Origin: Melastoma dodecandrum
Lineage: Eukaryota; Streptophyta; Magnoliopsida; Myrtales; Melastomataceae
DNA length: 64,000 nucleotides
Assembly: GCA_029817715.1 (NCBI GenBank)
Contig: JARUPY010000098.1
Location: forward strand, 62,001 to 126,000
Direction: 5' to 3'
Positions 22,342-32,667 of this stretch are shown one piece after another; the stretch's first letter is position 1; each line of letters starts with the position of its first letter. A program made the position numbers and the translations under genes. The notes under the pieces were generated by a model. The model was given only the letters and a program-made list of their open reading frames with translations, had not been told where the DNA came from and made no database searches.

Positions 22342-23001
22342 ATGTCCTACGAGTGGGATTTCTCGTTTCTCTGGCAGTACAGCCGCCTGATCGCCGTCGG
22401 CGTGGCCTATACCATCGGGTTCACGATTCGTCACCGCCCTGTCCGGCCTGATCGTCGGCTGCGGCATCGCGCTGGCGCAGCTCTCGAACGCGCGGTGGCT
22501 CACGTGCCCCTCGTCGCTTTCATCGAGGTCTTCCGCTGCACGCCGGTGCTGGTGCAGCTGGTGTGGTTCTACTACGCCCTGCCGATCCTCACCGGCATCG
22601 AACTGTCGCCCGGGGCAGCCGCCTTCATCACGCTCACCCTCTACGGCGCCTCCTTCTTCGCCGAGATCATCCGGGGCGGCATCGCCTCGATCGACATGGG
22701 GCAGTGGGACGCCGGACGCGCGCTCGGGATGCGTCGCACCGCGCTCATGCGGCGGGTGGTGCTGCCGCAGGCGCTCAAGCGCATGCTGCCGCCTCTCGTG
22801 AGCCAGGTGGTGCTCCAACTCAAGAACACCTCGCTGCTCTCGGTGCTCGCCGTGCCGGACCTGCTCTACCAGGGCCAGCTCATCACGGCGGCGACCTATC
22901 GGCCCCTCGAGGTCTACACGATGATCGCGATCATCTACTTCATCATCCTGTTCCCGCTCACCGTGTTCTCCCGCGGGCTGGAACGGCGCTTCGCCCACTG
23001 A
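22342..23001 (+). CDS. Polar amino-acid-type ABC transporter permease
   Basis: An inner-membrane permease of the HisMQ family, about 220 residues. The N-terminal segment [21 protein letters not shown] precedes the first helix, and the family stretch [22 protein letters not shown] and the coupling loop [22 protein letters not shown] are clear. One frame break near 22430 falls in the first helix. ATG at 22342 has AAGGCGGG upstream. Only an ATPase gene follows; no binding-protein gene is adjacent, so the pair may use the binding protein at 25035 or one elsewhere. Confidence 0.88.
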   Translation: MSYEWDFSFLWQYSRLIAVGVAYTIGFTIRHRPVRPDRRLRHRAGAALERAVAHVPLVAFIEVFRCTPVLVQLVWFYYALPILTGIELSPGAAAFITLTLYGASFFAEIIRGGIASIDMGQWDAGRALGMRRTALMRRVVLPQALKRMLPPLVSQVVLQLKNTSLLSVLAVPDLLYQGQLITAATYRPLEVYTMIAIIYFIILFPLTVFSRGLERRFAH

Positions 23002-23011
23002 CGGCGACAGC

Positions 23012-23816
23012 ATGTCCGGAGCGCCCATGAGCGACGCCATGATCGACCTGCGCCACGTCCGGAAGGCGTTCGGACCCCTCGTCGTCCTGAAGGACATCTC
23101 GCTCACCGTGCCGCGGGGCGGGGTCGTCGCGCTCATCGGCCCGAGCGGCTCGGGCAAGTCGACGCTCCTGCGCTGCCTTAAACCTCCTCACCATCCCCGA
23201 CGCCGGGGCGATCCGGCATCGGATCGAGCGCGATGGAGTTCGGGCGCGGGCACAAGATGCCGCGCGACCGCGACCTCGCCGCCTTTCGCGCCCGGGTCGG
23301 CATGGTCTTCCAGAGTTTCAACCTCTTCCCGCATATGTCCGTCGTGCAGAACGTCATGGAGGGTCCGGTCACCGTGCTCGGTCGGTCCCGGGACGAATCC
23401 CGACCGCTCGCCCTCGACCTCCTGGACAAGGTCGGCCTTCGGGAGAAGGCCGAGGCCTATCCCGATACGCTCTCGGGAGGGCAGAAGCAGCGGGTTGCCA
23501 TTCGCCCGCGCGCTCGCCATGCGGCCGGAGGGTGATGCTCTTCGACGAAGCGACCTCCGCCCTCGATCCCGAAACTCGTCGGCGAGGTGCTCGGCGTCGT
23601 ACGCCAGCTCGCCAACGAGGGCATGACGATGGTGCTCGGTTCACCCACGAGATGGCCTTCGCCCGCGACGTGGCGGACACGGTGGTGTTCATGCGCGACG
23701 GCTACGTGGTCGAGGAAGGCTCTGCCCGGCAAGTGATCGAGGCGCCGCGCGAGGCGGCTACCCAGGCGTTCCTCTCGCATTTCCGAGGCGGCCTGTCCGG
23801 CTCCGCCGCCGGCTGA
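23012..23816 (+). CDS. Polar amino-acid-type ABC transporter ATP-binding protein
   Basis: The ATPase partner of the preceding permease, about 265 residues. Walker [16 protein letters not shown]-loop [12 protein letters not shown], signature [11 protein letters not shown], Walker [15 protein letters not shown] and the H-loop [12 protein letters not shown] are present. Breaks at about 23175, 23505, 23525, 23572 and 23637 are nearly all single inserted bases. Two in-frame ATG codons (23012 and 23027) could start it; the second, with [11 protein letters not shown], has a typical N-terminus. Walker B reads [10 protein letters not shown], where [10 protein letters not shown] is commoner, and this is also seen in MetN. 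Confidence 0.85.
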
Positions 23817-23930
23817 CGCGCGCTGCTTCGACGCCCGACATCGGAAAAATCCGCCTACCTTCCCCCTCAACGCCTTGCGGACGGCTTGTGAGCTAGGATA
23901 CCAGTATCCCAAGCAAAGGGAGGAGCGGGA

Positions 23931-24977
23931 ATGGTCGCGGTCGCCGTGCGGGAGCCGTACGATCTCGCCGTCACGGACGGTGGTGAGAGGCGCGATCCTG
24001 GCGTCGGCGAAATTTCCCTGCGCGTGATGCGGGCCGGCATCTGCGGATTCCGACATCCACATCCTCCACGGCTCCAATCCCTTCGCCCGCTATCCACGGA
24101 TCATCGGTCACGAGTTCGCCGGGGTGGTCGACGCTGTCGGCGTCGGCGTCGAGGCTTTGGCCGTCGGTGACCAGGTGGTCGCGGATCCCGTCATTGCCTG
24201 CGGGCACTGCCATCCCTGCCGGATTTGGGCGGCGCCGAAACGTCTGCGCGAACCTCGAAGTGCTCGGCGTCCATCGCGACGGCGGGTTCCGCTCGCACGT
24301 CGTGTTGCCTGCTGCGAACGCGGTGAAGGTTTCGCCCGAGGTCGCGCTGCCGGTGGCGACATTAGCCGAAACCGCTCGCCGTCGCCGCGAACGTCCTCTC
24401 GCGCACAGGGCCTGCGGGCCCGAGGACACGCTCCTCGTCTACGGCGCCGGGACGGTGGGGATTCACGGTCCTTCAGGTCGCCCGGATGAAGGGTGCGCGC
24501 TGCATCGTCGTGGATATCGACGAAGCGCGCCTCGATCGCGCCCGCGGCTTCGGCGCCGACTGCGTCATCAATTCCCGCACGACCTCCGTCCCCGAGGCCG
24601 TGAAGGACCGAGCTCGAAGGTCTCGGGGGCCCCTCGGTGGTGATCGACGGAAAGCGGGCGTGCCGGCGCTCCTCGAAGAGGCGTGCCGCATCGCGTGGGC
24701 GCCTGCCGGCCGCATCGGCCTGCTCGGCTTCTCGCCCGGCGCTCCTGCACCGTCAGCCAGCAGGAGATCGTACGCAAGGAATTGAGCCTCGTCGGCTCGC
24801 GGCTCAACCGGCGCTTCATCCCCGAAGTCGTCGGCTGGATCGAGAGCGGGGCGCTCAAGCCGCTGATATGATCACGCAGACCTTCGCGGCGCGCGACGCC
24901 CGGGAGGCCTTCGACTTCGTCGGAAAGGCATTCCCGATCGCACCCTCAAGGTGCAACTCGATTTCGACGCCACCTGA
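23931..24977 (+). CDS. Zinc-dependent alcohol (polyol/sugar acid) dehydrogenase
   Basis: A medium-chain dehydrogenase of about 340 residues. The catalytic zinc site (CGSDIHILHG, then GHEFAGVVDAVG), a structural zinc cysteine cluster that has lost frame near 24230, the NAD-binding LLVYGAGTVG and a C-terminal KVQLDFDAT are recognisable. The family includes sorbitol, threonine and L-galactonate/L-gulonate dehydrogenases; sequence alone does not choose between them. ATG at 23931 has the ribosome binding site GGGAGGAG. The gene sits before an amino-acid-type transporter and uxuA, so oxidation of a sugar acid is a reasonable inference. At least seven frame breaks occur. Confidence 0.8.
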
Positions 24978-25034
24978 CGACGGGCGGCGGTGACGAAGGG
25001 GCCGGAACGGCCGGGGACAGTATAGAACGGGAGG

Positions 25035-25893
25035 ATGGAATTGATGGCAATTGTCGAAAGCGCGGGATCGTCCGCGCCGCTGGGCCGCATTCGCCCTCAC
25101 CGCGGCGATGGCCGCGCCGGCGCTCGCGCAGTTCGGGCACCGGGATCCTGCAGAGCATCATCTCCGCGCGGCACCATCCGCATCGCGGTGCTCGGCAGCC
25201 TACCGCACGTACAAGCCGCGTGCTTGCCCACCGGCTGAGCCCGAGGGCTACGACATCGACATCGCCAAGCGCTTCGCCGAGTTGCTCAAGGTGAAGCCCG
25301 AGTTCGTGTGGATTCACCGACATTCCCGGCCGCGGTCACCTCGCTGCAGAACGCGCAAGGTCGACATGGACGATCGCGGATTTCACGCGCAACGTGGAGC
25401 GCTCGACCACGATCGCCTTCTCGAACCCGTACCTCGTCTACCACCATGCGGCTCCTCGGTGCGTGAGGACAGCCCGTACCAAGACGGTCGCGGACGCGGT
25501 GACGCTGCCGGTATCAAAGGTCGCGATCTTCCCGCGGCGGCACCGCCGAGCGCGCCGTGCCGGCGAACATGCCGAAGGCCTCGGTCGTGCGCTTCAACAA
25601 CCAAGCGGACGAGATGTCGGCCCTGATGTCCGGTCAGGTCGAGGGCATGGCCCGAGGACGATTTCTACAACACCCAGGCGATCAAGGACCGGCCCGGCAA
25701 GCTGCGCCAGGTCGAGGGCGGTCTCGCCCGCGCCGAGATTCGCCATCGGCGTGCCGGCCGGCGACGGAGTAGACTGGCTGCGCTGTCGTCGTGAATCTCT
25801 TCGTCGATCAGCTCAATGCGTCGGGCCGAGAACAAGAAGCTCTTCGAGAAGTGGTTCGGCTTCGAGCAGCCGCCGATCCAGGTTCAGTACTGA
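25035..25893 (+). CDS. Polar amino-acid-type ABC transporter substrate-binding protein
   Basis: Periplasmic binding protein of family 3. A signal peptide (RWAAFALTAAMAAPALAQ) is followed by the diagnostic GYDIDIAKRFAELLKVKPEFVW, KVDM, a segment readable as FTRNVERSTTIAFSNPYLVY, and VRFNNQADEMSALMSGQVEGMA. The C-terminus reads KKLFEKWFGFEQPPIQVQY before the stop at 25891-25893. Frame breaks are frequent (at least eight), so only segments are readable. ATG at 25035 has GGGAGG upstream but needs a shift to reach the signal peptide. The ligand is unknown; context suggests a sugar acid or related compound (inference). Confidence 0.8.
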
Positions 25894-25961
25894 GCCGATC
25901 CTGCGCCGCCGGCTTTGGCCGGCGGCGCACCCCGCCCCCGTCGACCGCCACGGATGTCCCG

Positions 25962-26666
25962 ATGGACTACGCTTTCACGCTGCGCACGATCTACCCATAC
26001 CTTGGCGACCTCTGGAAAGGCGGCGACGGTCACGATGTGGCTGTCCGGCCTCGCCATCGTGCTCAGCGTCATTCATCGGGATCGCCGTGGCGCTCCTGCG
26101 CCGCAGGCCGCCTTTTCGTGCTGCGCCTGATCGGCGGGCCATCTACGTCGAGGTGATGCGCAACACGCCGCTGCTGGTCATCCTCTATATCGTCTATTTC
26201 GCCGCTTCCCGAGACCGGGATCCGCCTCTCCTCCTTCATGGCGGCGGCTCATCGGGCTTTCGCTTCAAACAGCGCGGGCTACATGGCGGAGATTCTTCCG
26301 GCGCCGGGCCTCAGCGCCGTGGCCGCACAGGCCAGAGTTCGAGGCCGCCGGCCTCGCAGGGCCTCACCACGGTCCAGGACCTACCGCCACATCGTGTTCC
26401 CGCAGGTGTTCCGTACCATCTACGCCCCGCTCGGCAACCAGATCATCGCCGTCATCCTGGCCTCCTCGCTCGCGTCGGCGGGGGTGGCGGTGGAGGGACG
26501 GTCGCCTCCTGGATGCAGGACGGTGAGGCGCCACCTCGTTCCGCTTCTTCGAGACCTTCGTGGTCTCCGCCATCGGTCTACCTCGTGCTCTGCCAGGTCG
26601 TGAACCTCGCGCGCATCGGGATCGGGCGGTGGTTGGCTCTTCGCCAGCGCGGGAGCGCATCGATGA
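25962..26666 (+). CDS. Polar amino-acid-type ABC transporter permease 1
   Basis: The first of two HisMQ-type permeases of the transporter. It begins MDYAFTLRTIYPYLGDLW, has the helix VTMWLSGLAIVLSVI and the motif AIYVEVMRNTPLLVILYIVYF, and a coupling loop readable as FEAAGLAGLTTVQ with the segment YRHIVFPQVFRTIYAPLGNQ. The C-terminal helix has FVVSAIVYLVLCQVVNLA. The length of about 230 residues is normal. About seven frame breaks occur. The stop at 26664-26666 overlaps the next permease start (ATGA). Confidence 0.82.
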
Positions 26667-27354
26667 CCGTCGATTGGTGGGCCTACGCGCCCCTCTTCCT
26701 CAAGGCGGCGGGTACGACGATCTGGCTCTCCTGGCTCGCGCTCCTCATCGGGGCGCTCGGCGGGGCGATCGTGGCGCTCGCCCGCACCTCCCGGTTCTGG
26801 CCGCTCAAGGGTGCTGGCGATCCTCTTCACCCGAGACCTTCCGATCGATCCCGATCCTGATCGTGCTTGTTCTTCGCCTTCTTCGGCGTGTGCCCGGTCG
26901 TCTTCGGTGTCGGATCTCTCGCCCTTCCTCGCGGGCCACCACCTTTCGCGCTCGCTCTCCACGCCAGCGCGACGATGTCGGAGGTGATCCGCGCGGGGCT
27001 CGGAGAGCGTCGGGCGCGGCCAGTGGGAGGCGGCGCAGTCCTCTGGCATGACCTATTTCCAGGTCATGCGCCACGTGGTCGGGCCGCAGGCGCTGCGCGT
27101 GATCCTGCCGCCATCGGTCGGGGTTTACATCGCGACCCTCAAAGAATCGTCGGCTGGCCTCCATCATCGGCTACATCGAGTTGACCAAGACCGGGCTCCT
27201 CATCCGCGAGTCGGCGGGCGGCGGCTTCGGCGCCCTCCTCATCCTCGCGGTCCTCTACTTCTTCATCAACTACGCGATCTCCCTCGTCGGGCTGGCGCTC
27301 GAGCGGCGCTTCAACGTGGGGACGCGACTTCTGACCGCCGGAGCAGGCCAATGA
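26663..27354 (+). CDS. Polar amino-acid-type ABC transporter permease 2
   Basis: The second HisMQ-type permease, expected to form a heterodimer with permease 1. It starts MTVDWWAYAPLFLKAAGTTIW, and continues with the helix LLIGALGGAIVALARTS, the family stretch around ETFRSIPILI, the coupling loop GQWEAAQSSGMTYFQVMRHVV (about residues 125-145) and the final LVGLALERRFN. Frame breaks lie near 26810, 26865, 26910, 27010 and 27150. Both ends overlap neighbours by ATGA, so this is part of a tightly coupled permease-permease-ATPase block. Confidence 0.84.
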
Positions 27355-28101
27355 GCGCAGCGGTGATCCAGTTCGACGGCGTCGTGAAGAAGTACGGTCG
27401 CGCACCGTCCTCAACGGGCATCTCAACCACCATCACGCCCGGTGAGATCGTCTGCTTCATCGGCCCTTCGGGGGACCGGCAATGTCGACGCTCTTGCGCT
27501 GCGTCAACGGGCTCGAGGACATCCAGGGCGGGGAGATCCGCTTCGAGGGGGACGCCGGTCCGGGCGCACCACAAGAGCATCATCGACGTGCGCCGCCGCA
27601 TCGGGATGATCTTCCAGCACTTCAATCTGTATCCGCATCTGACGGCGCTGCAGAACGTGATGCTGGCGCCCACCGTGGTGCACCGCCAGGACCGGAAGAC
27701 GGTCGAAGCCAAGGCCAAGGGCCTCTTCGAGAAGGTGCGCCTCTCGCACCGGATCAACGCGTATCCGTCGGAGATGTCGGGCGGCGAGCAGCAGCGGGTG
27801 GCGATCGCGCGGGCACTCGCCACCGACCCCCACATCCTGCTCTTCGACGAGCCGACCTCGGCGCTGGACCCGGAGACGGTCGGCGAAGTGCTCGCCGTGA
27901 TGCGGGACCTCGCGGCGGAGGGGCGGACGATGCTGGTGGTGACGCACGAGATCCGGTTCGCGGCGGATGTCGGCACGCGGATGATCTTCATGGATGGCGG
28001 CAAGATCGTCGAGGATGGCGACCCGCGTGCGATGGTCGCGTCAGCGAAGAGCGAGCGCGCGCGGCAGTTTCCTCTCCACCATCACGCGCGAAGCGCACTG
28101 A
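27351..28101 (+). CDS. Polar amino-acid-type ABC transporter ATP-binding protein
   Basis: ATPase of the same transporter, about 248 residues. The Walker A region ([18 protein letters not shown]) is interrupted by one frame break near 27477. Q-loop MIFQHFNLYPHL, signature [15 protein letters not shown], Walker [15 protein letters not shown] and the H-loop VTHEIRFAADVG are intact. ATG at 27351 overlaps the permease stop. The C-terminus is FLSTITREAH with TGA at 28099-28101, after one extra T near 28070. Five bases separate it from the GntR gene. Confidence 0.88.
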
Positions 28102-28105
28102 CGCG

Positions 28106-28859
28106 ATGCGCGCCGCGCTGAGCCCCCGACGGCCGAGCATCGCCGAACTTACGACGACATGCACGCCCGGATCCTCACGGGGCAGTGGCGGCCGGGCGAA
28201 CTCCTGTCGGAAGCGCGCGTCGCCGAGGATTACGGCCTCAGCCGCACGCCGATCCGGCAGGTGTTCCACCGCCTCGCGGATGCCGGTTTCCTCGTCGTCG
28301 TACCCCAGGTCGGCACCTACGTGGCCCCGATCGAGATCGGCGCCGTGCGGGTATGCGCAGTTCGTGCGCGAAGACGCTGGAATGCCGGGCGGTCAAGCGC
28401 GCCGCACGCTCGGACAATCCCGACAAGGCCGTTCTTCTCGCTGGGCGCTCTCTCCGCGCAGCGTGCCAGCCATATCAGCGCGAGATCATTTCGGCTTCTT
28501 CAACGCCGACGAGGCCGTGGCACCGCGCCATCATGGCCATTCGCCGGGCACCCGCACGTCTGGTCCCTGATCGAGACGGCGAAGGTGCAGCTCGATCGGT
28601 TGCGCTACCTCTCGCTCGAATCGCCGGACTGGCTGCAAATGATGCACGACGAGCACGAGGCGATGCTCGACCGTATCCTGGCGGGAGACGAGGCGGGTGC
28701 GGAGGAGCTCATGCGCCGACACCTGCGCACGGGCCTTCGCCGCGGATCGAGCGGATCGCCGAGAAGCATGCCGATTTCTTCGTCAGCGACGAGACAGGGA
28801 CGGTCGCCTGGGAGAAGCGTCGCGGCGCTCCCCTCGGACCGAAGAACAAGGGAGAGTGA
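28106..28859 (+). CDS. GntR-family transcriptional regulator (FadR/FCD type)
   Basis: A transcription factor of about 245 residues. The N-terminal winged helix is clear: ILTGQWRPGELLSEARVAEDYGLSRTPIRQVFHRLADAGFLVVVPQVGTYV (about residues 18-70). The C-terminal part (ALMAIAGHPHVWSLIETAKVQLDRLR region and HEAMLDRILAGDEAGAEELMRRHLR) is the all-helical FCD domain that binds small carboxylates through a metal. It lies inside the operon, coupled by GTGA to uxuA, so it is the likely local regulator responding to a sugar acid; the operator was not identified. Frame breaks lie near 28155, 28350, 28440, 28480 and 28530. Confidence 0.86.
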
Positions 28860-30073
28860 CGTGGAACAGGACGTGGCGCTGGTGGGGACCCAAGGACACG
28901 ATCAGCCTCGGGGAGATCAAGCAGGTCGGCGCGACGGGCCTCGTCACGGCCCTCCACGATGTGCCCGCGGGTGAGGTCTGGACGCGGGAGGCCGTGCGCG
29001 AGCGTCTCGACGCGATTTGCGGCCGATCCGTCGCTCGGCCTGCGCTGGAATGTCGTCGAGAGCCTCTGGATCCACGAGCGGATCAAGCTGCGCGACGGCG
29101 ACCGTCGAGCCGCTCTACGAGCGCTGGCGCCAGTCCATCGTCCACCTCGCCGAGGCCGGCGTCCCGACGATCTGCTACAACTTCATGCCGGTGCTCGACT
29201 GGACCCGCACCGAGCTTCGCCATCCCCTCGTCGGTGGCGGCTCAGCGCGTTGCGCTTCAACGCCCACGAATTCGCGGCCTTCGACTGCTTCATTGCTGCG
29301 CCGCGAGGGCGCGGAGGCCGACGTGTCGCCCGAGGTGCTCGCCCGGGCCAAGGCTTGGTACGGACGCTTCGACTGAGGACGACCGTCGCCGCCTGCTCGC
29401 GACCATCATGGCCGGCCTTCCCGGCGCGTTCGACCGCTACGACATCGAAGGACTGCGCGGGATGCTCGCCCGCTAACGCGGCATCGGACGGGACGAATTG
29501 CGCGCCAACCTCGTTGCACTTCCTACGAAGCCGTGATCCCGACCTGCGAGAAGGTCGGCATGCGGCTCGCGGTCCATCCCGACGACCCGCCGCGCCCGCT
29601 CATGGGCCTGCCCCGCATCGTGGTCCTCGGGCCGACGACCTCGCCTTCATGTTCGAGGCGGTGCTTAAGCCCGGCGAACGGCCTGACGCTGTGCACCGGC
29701 TCGCTGGGGGCAAACCCGAAGAACGACCTGCCGGCCATCGCCCGCCAGTTCGCGGACCGCATCTACTTCGCGCACCCTGCGCAACGTCGCGAACGATCCG
29801 GACGGCTCCTTCATGGAGGCCGACCATCTCGGCGGCGACACGGACATGGTTCGCGGTGGTGCGCACGCTCCTCGAAGAGCAGGCCCGCCGCAAGGCGGCC
29901 GGCGCCGAGGACTGGCGCATCCCCTTCCGCCCGGACCACGGCCACGAGATGCTCGACGACGTCGGCAAGCCGGACCTTCCCTGGCTATCCCTTGATCGGC
30001 CGCATGCGCGGCCTCGCCGAGATCCGCGGCGTGATGACGGCGCTCGCCCACGATCGCGGGTTGCCGCTTGTGA
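28856..30073 (+). CDS. uxuA: Mannonate dehydratase
   Basis: Dehydrates D-mannonate to 2-keto-3-deoxygluconate in hexuronate breakdown. Family motifs occur in order: TWRWWGPKDTISLGEIKQVGATG at the start, WNVVESLWIHERIK, VPTICYNFMPVLDWTRTEL, the metal-binding RLAVHPDDPPRPLMGLPRIV, CTGSLGANPKNDL, IYFAHLRNV, SFMEADHLGGDTDM and FRPDHGHEMLDDVGKP. The length of about 395 residues is normal. GTG at 28856 overlaps the gntR stop and has GGAG upstream. Frame breaks are many but each motif is readable. The stop is placed at 30071-30073, where it overlaps the next GTG start. Confidence 0.92.
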
Positions 30074-30817
30074 GCGGGAACGTCCCCCTCGCGGACCGCC
30101 GCGCATGGGTCACGGGCGCCGGCACCGGCATCGGCGAGGCCAGCGCCCTCGCCCTCGCGGAACTCGGCGCCCACGTGATCCTCACCGGCCGCCGCCTGGA
30201 GCCGCTCGATTCGGTGCGCCAAGCGCAATCGTCTCGGCCGGGGGCTCCGCGGAGATCGCCGCGGGCGACTCGTCACCGATACGGCGATGGTGGCGAGCCT
30301 CGTGGAACGCCTGCGCCGGGACGCGGCGACCCTCGGACATCCTCGTTCAACAACGCCGGGTACGAAACATCCGGGGCCGAAGCTGGTCCGAACTCACCGC
30401 CGAGTCGATCGACCTCCTCCTCGACGCCAATCTGCGGGCCGCGCTCCAGGTGTCGCGGGCGGTCCTGCCCTGGATGCGCGAGGGCGGAGGCGGCCTCCTC
30501 GTCCACATCGCCTCCTGGGCGGCCTACACGATCAGCGAAGGCCCGGGCCCGGCTTACACCGCCGCGAAGAGCGGCCTTCGTCGCCATGAGCCGGACGATC
30601 AATCTCGAGCACAACCGTCTCGGCATCCGCTCCTGCGCCCTGTCGCCCGGCGACGTCCACACGCCGCTGATGGACCAGCGGCCCGTGACGATGACCGACG
30701 AGATGAAGAGCCGGAATGCTGCGTCCGGCGGACGTGGCGGGGCTCGTCGCCACCCTCGCGACCTTGCCCTCCTCCGTCTGCGTCAACGAGATCGTCGTCG
30801 GTCCCACGTTCCGCTGA
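30070..30817 (+). CDS. Short-chain dehydrogenase/reductase
   Basis: An NAD(P)-dependent oxidoreductase of about 248 residues. The cofactor motif TGAGTGIGEA is near residue 15, a broken NNAG motif lies near base 30350, the catalytic serine is in HIASWAAYTI, and the catalytic pair is in AYTAAKSG. The C-terminus has NEIVVGPTFR. Coupled to uxuA by GTGA, it could interconvert fructuronate and mannonate in place of UxuB; this is inference from context. Frame breaks lie near 30220, 30275, 30340, 30375, 30580 and 30715. Confidence 0.85.
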
Positions 30818-30830
30818 GCGAGGCCTGGCG

Positions 30831-31136
30831 TCAGGGCGGTTGCCGCGTCGCCCGGCGACGAAGCGCTCCATGGCCTCGACCACGAAGGGCGAGGGACGAC
30901 GGCCCGCCCGCCGGAGGAGAGATCGCGACGCCGAGCAGCGTCGCGGCGAGCGGGCTGTGGCGCCAGTCCTCCTCGGAGAAGCTCGCGAGAGCGTTCGCAA
31001 GGCGGTGCGGTCGCTGAGCGCCTGCAGGCGATCGAGGTCGGCGGGGCCCGAGCGCGATCTGATTGATGATCGCGCCGAGCTTCGCCACCTCCAGCTCATC
31101 GCTCATCCGCTCCTCGGTCGTCGGCGCCTCGATCAT
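30831..31136 (-). CDS. Small protein of unknown function, about 100 residues
   Basis: The frame opens MIEAPTTEERMSDELEVAKLGAIINQIALGPADLDRLQALSD and continues, after breaks near 31050, 31000, 30960 and 30900, with EEDWRHSPLAATLLGVAISPP and FVVEAMERFVAGRRGN. It is helical and acidic at the N-terminus. I do not recognise the family. ATG at 31134-31136 overlaps the stop of the upstream membrane-anchored protein, so the two are a coupled pair. The stop is approximate. It is convergent with the SDR gene. Confidence 0.5.
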   Translation of the reverse strand: MIEAPTTEERMSDELEVAKLGAIINQIALGPRRPRSPAGAQRPHRLANALASFSEEDWRHSPLAATLLGVAISPPAGGPSSLALRGRGHGALRRRATRQPP

Positions 31137-31583
31137 GGCCGGGAGGGACCCGCGGCGTCGCTGACGAAACAGTTCAGGTTGGTCGCTCCGGGGCGCGGCT
31201 CGCCGATGTCGAAGCCGTAAGATCGTCAATTGCGTACGCGCCCGGATGATCCGGCGCAGCACCCGCGTCGTGCTGCCGACGACGCCGCTCGTGCCCGACC
31301 GATGTAGTCGCAGGTGATGGCGACGTCCGACACGTCCGCATCGCCCTTGTTGGTCAGGAGGAAATTGATCTCGGTATCCGAATCGAAGCGTCGCACGGGC
31401 CACTCGACGTTGCCGATGCTGATGCTCTCCTTGATGGCAAGCACGCGATCGAACGCCCCCTTGCCCGACTGCCCGAGATCCACCGGACAGCGGACGGCTG
31501 CGCAGCGCGAGCCAAGCGGCGCTCCCGATGCCGAGAGCGATCAGAACGGCGGCCACGACCCAGACGGCTCGCTTCGACCCCAT
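31133..31583 (-). CDS. Small membrane-anchored protein of unknown function
   Basis: About 145 residues: MGSKRAVWVVAAVLIALGIGSAAWLAL forms one N-terminal membrane segment, followed by an extracytoplasmic part with AIKESISIGNVEWPVRRFD, INFLLTNKGDADVSDVAITCDYIG and, after a break near 31285, SGVVGSTTRVLRRII, ending NLNCFVSDAAGPSRP. The central part looks like a single immunoglobulin-like beta domain; this is only an impression from the strand pattern. It overlaps the next gene by ATGA. No known family was recognised. It is divergent from minC. Confidence 0.6.
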
Positions 31584-31932
31584 GCCGTCATCCGCCTCGC
31601 CCGACCTCTCGCGCTCCCACGGCGCCGCTCACAGGACGATTGCGCGCCGCGCCCGGTCAGGAACGGTGTTGGTGGGATCGTCGCCGCTACGCATCGCCCG
31701 GGGCTTCCTCGCATTCGAAGTGCGGCTCTCCTAGGCCGTCTTGGGCGCCGGGGCCAGCCCGTCCCGCCTAACGAGCAGTGCCCGCTTCCAGCAAGGCCCA
31801 GGGCGATATCGCCCACCGCGATCGATCCCTCACCGCGAGAAATCCCTCATCGGCACTGGCCGTTCAGCGTTCCGTTAATAGTCGCGTAACCATGACGGCG
31901 CTCAATCATCAGGCAATTTTTGCCGAGTCGCC
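31584..31932. other. Divergent intergenic region upstream of minC
   Basis: A stretch of 349 bases between the small membrane protein gene and minC, which diverge. No coding frame is convincing. The last 90 bases are clearly less GC-rich (around GTTCCGTTAATAGTCGCGTAA and CAATTTTTGCC) and probably hold the minC promoter, but I cannot name exact -35 and -10 elements. Confidence 0.45.
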
Positions 31933-32653
31933 ATGAGCCTCACCCATCCTGAGACGACCCCCTCCGAGACCGCACCGGCCGTGCGACCGCTCGCGGCCTG
32001 CGCGGGCCGGGTGTTCAAGGCCCTGGCGCTGAGCCCGAACGCTCCGATCTCGGGACTGGCTCGCCTCGCTGGACATGACCCTCGCCCGGTCGCCCGGCCT
32101 CTTCGAAGGACGGGCGGTGATCCTCGGACGTCGCCGGGCTCGATCTCGAAGCGGAGGCGCTCCGGGCGCTCGTGACCGACCTCTCTGCGCGCCGGGTGCG
32201 CCTGCTCGGGATCGAGGGAAGTGGCTGCGCGGACGCCACGCTGCCTCCGCGCCTCAGTGGGGGACGGCCGGTTCCCCGAAACTCGACCATCCGGAGATTG
32301 CCGGCGAGGCCGCGGAGCCGGCCACCACGTCGCTGACGATCGAAGGCTCCGTGCGCTCGGGGCAATGCATCGGTCCACCCCACCGGCGACGTCACGGTCA
32401 CGGGCTCCGTCGCCTCGGGCGCCGAGGTGCTCGCGGGGGGCAACATCCATGTCTACGGCCCCCTGCGCGGCCGCGCCATCGCCGGCGCCGCGCGCATCCC
32501 CGGGCCCGCATCTACTGCCGCAAATTCGAGCCCGAACTTCTGGGCATCGATCGCCTCGTCCGCACGGCCGAGGACATGGGACCCAGCCTGCGGGGCAAGC
32601 CCGCGCAGATCTGGCTCGATGGCGGCGCTATCCGCATGGCAAGCTTGGATTAA
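31933..32653 (+). CDS. minC: Septum site-determining protein MinC
   Basis: Inhibits FtsZ ring formation away from mid-cell, recruited by MinD. The N-terminal domain is readable as [13 protein letters not shown] followed by LARSPG and [25 protein letters not shown]. The C-terminal beta-helix domain has [41 protein letters not shown] and [17 protein letters not shown]. The length of about 240 residues is normal. Breaks occur near 32000, 32060, 32110, 32280, 32370, 32500 and 32560. It is the first gene of minCDE. Confidence 0.9.
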
Positions 32654-32667
32654 GGAGCAAGACGGGT

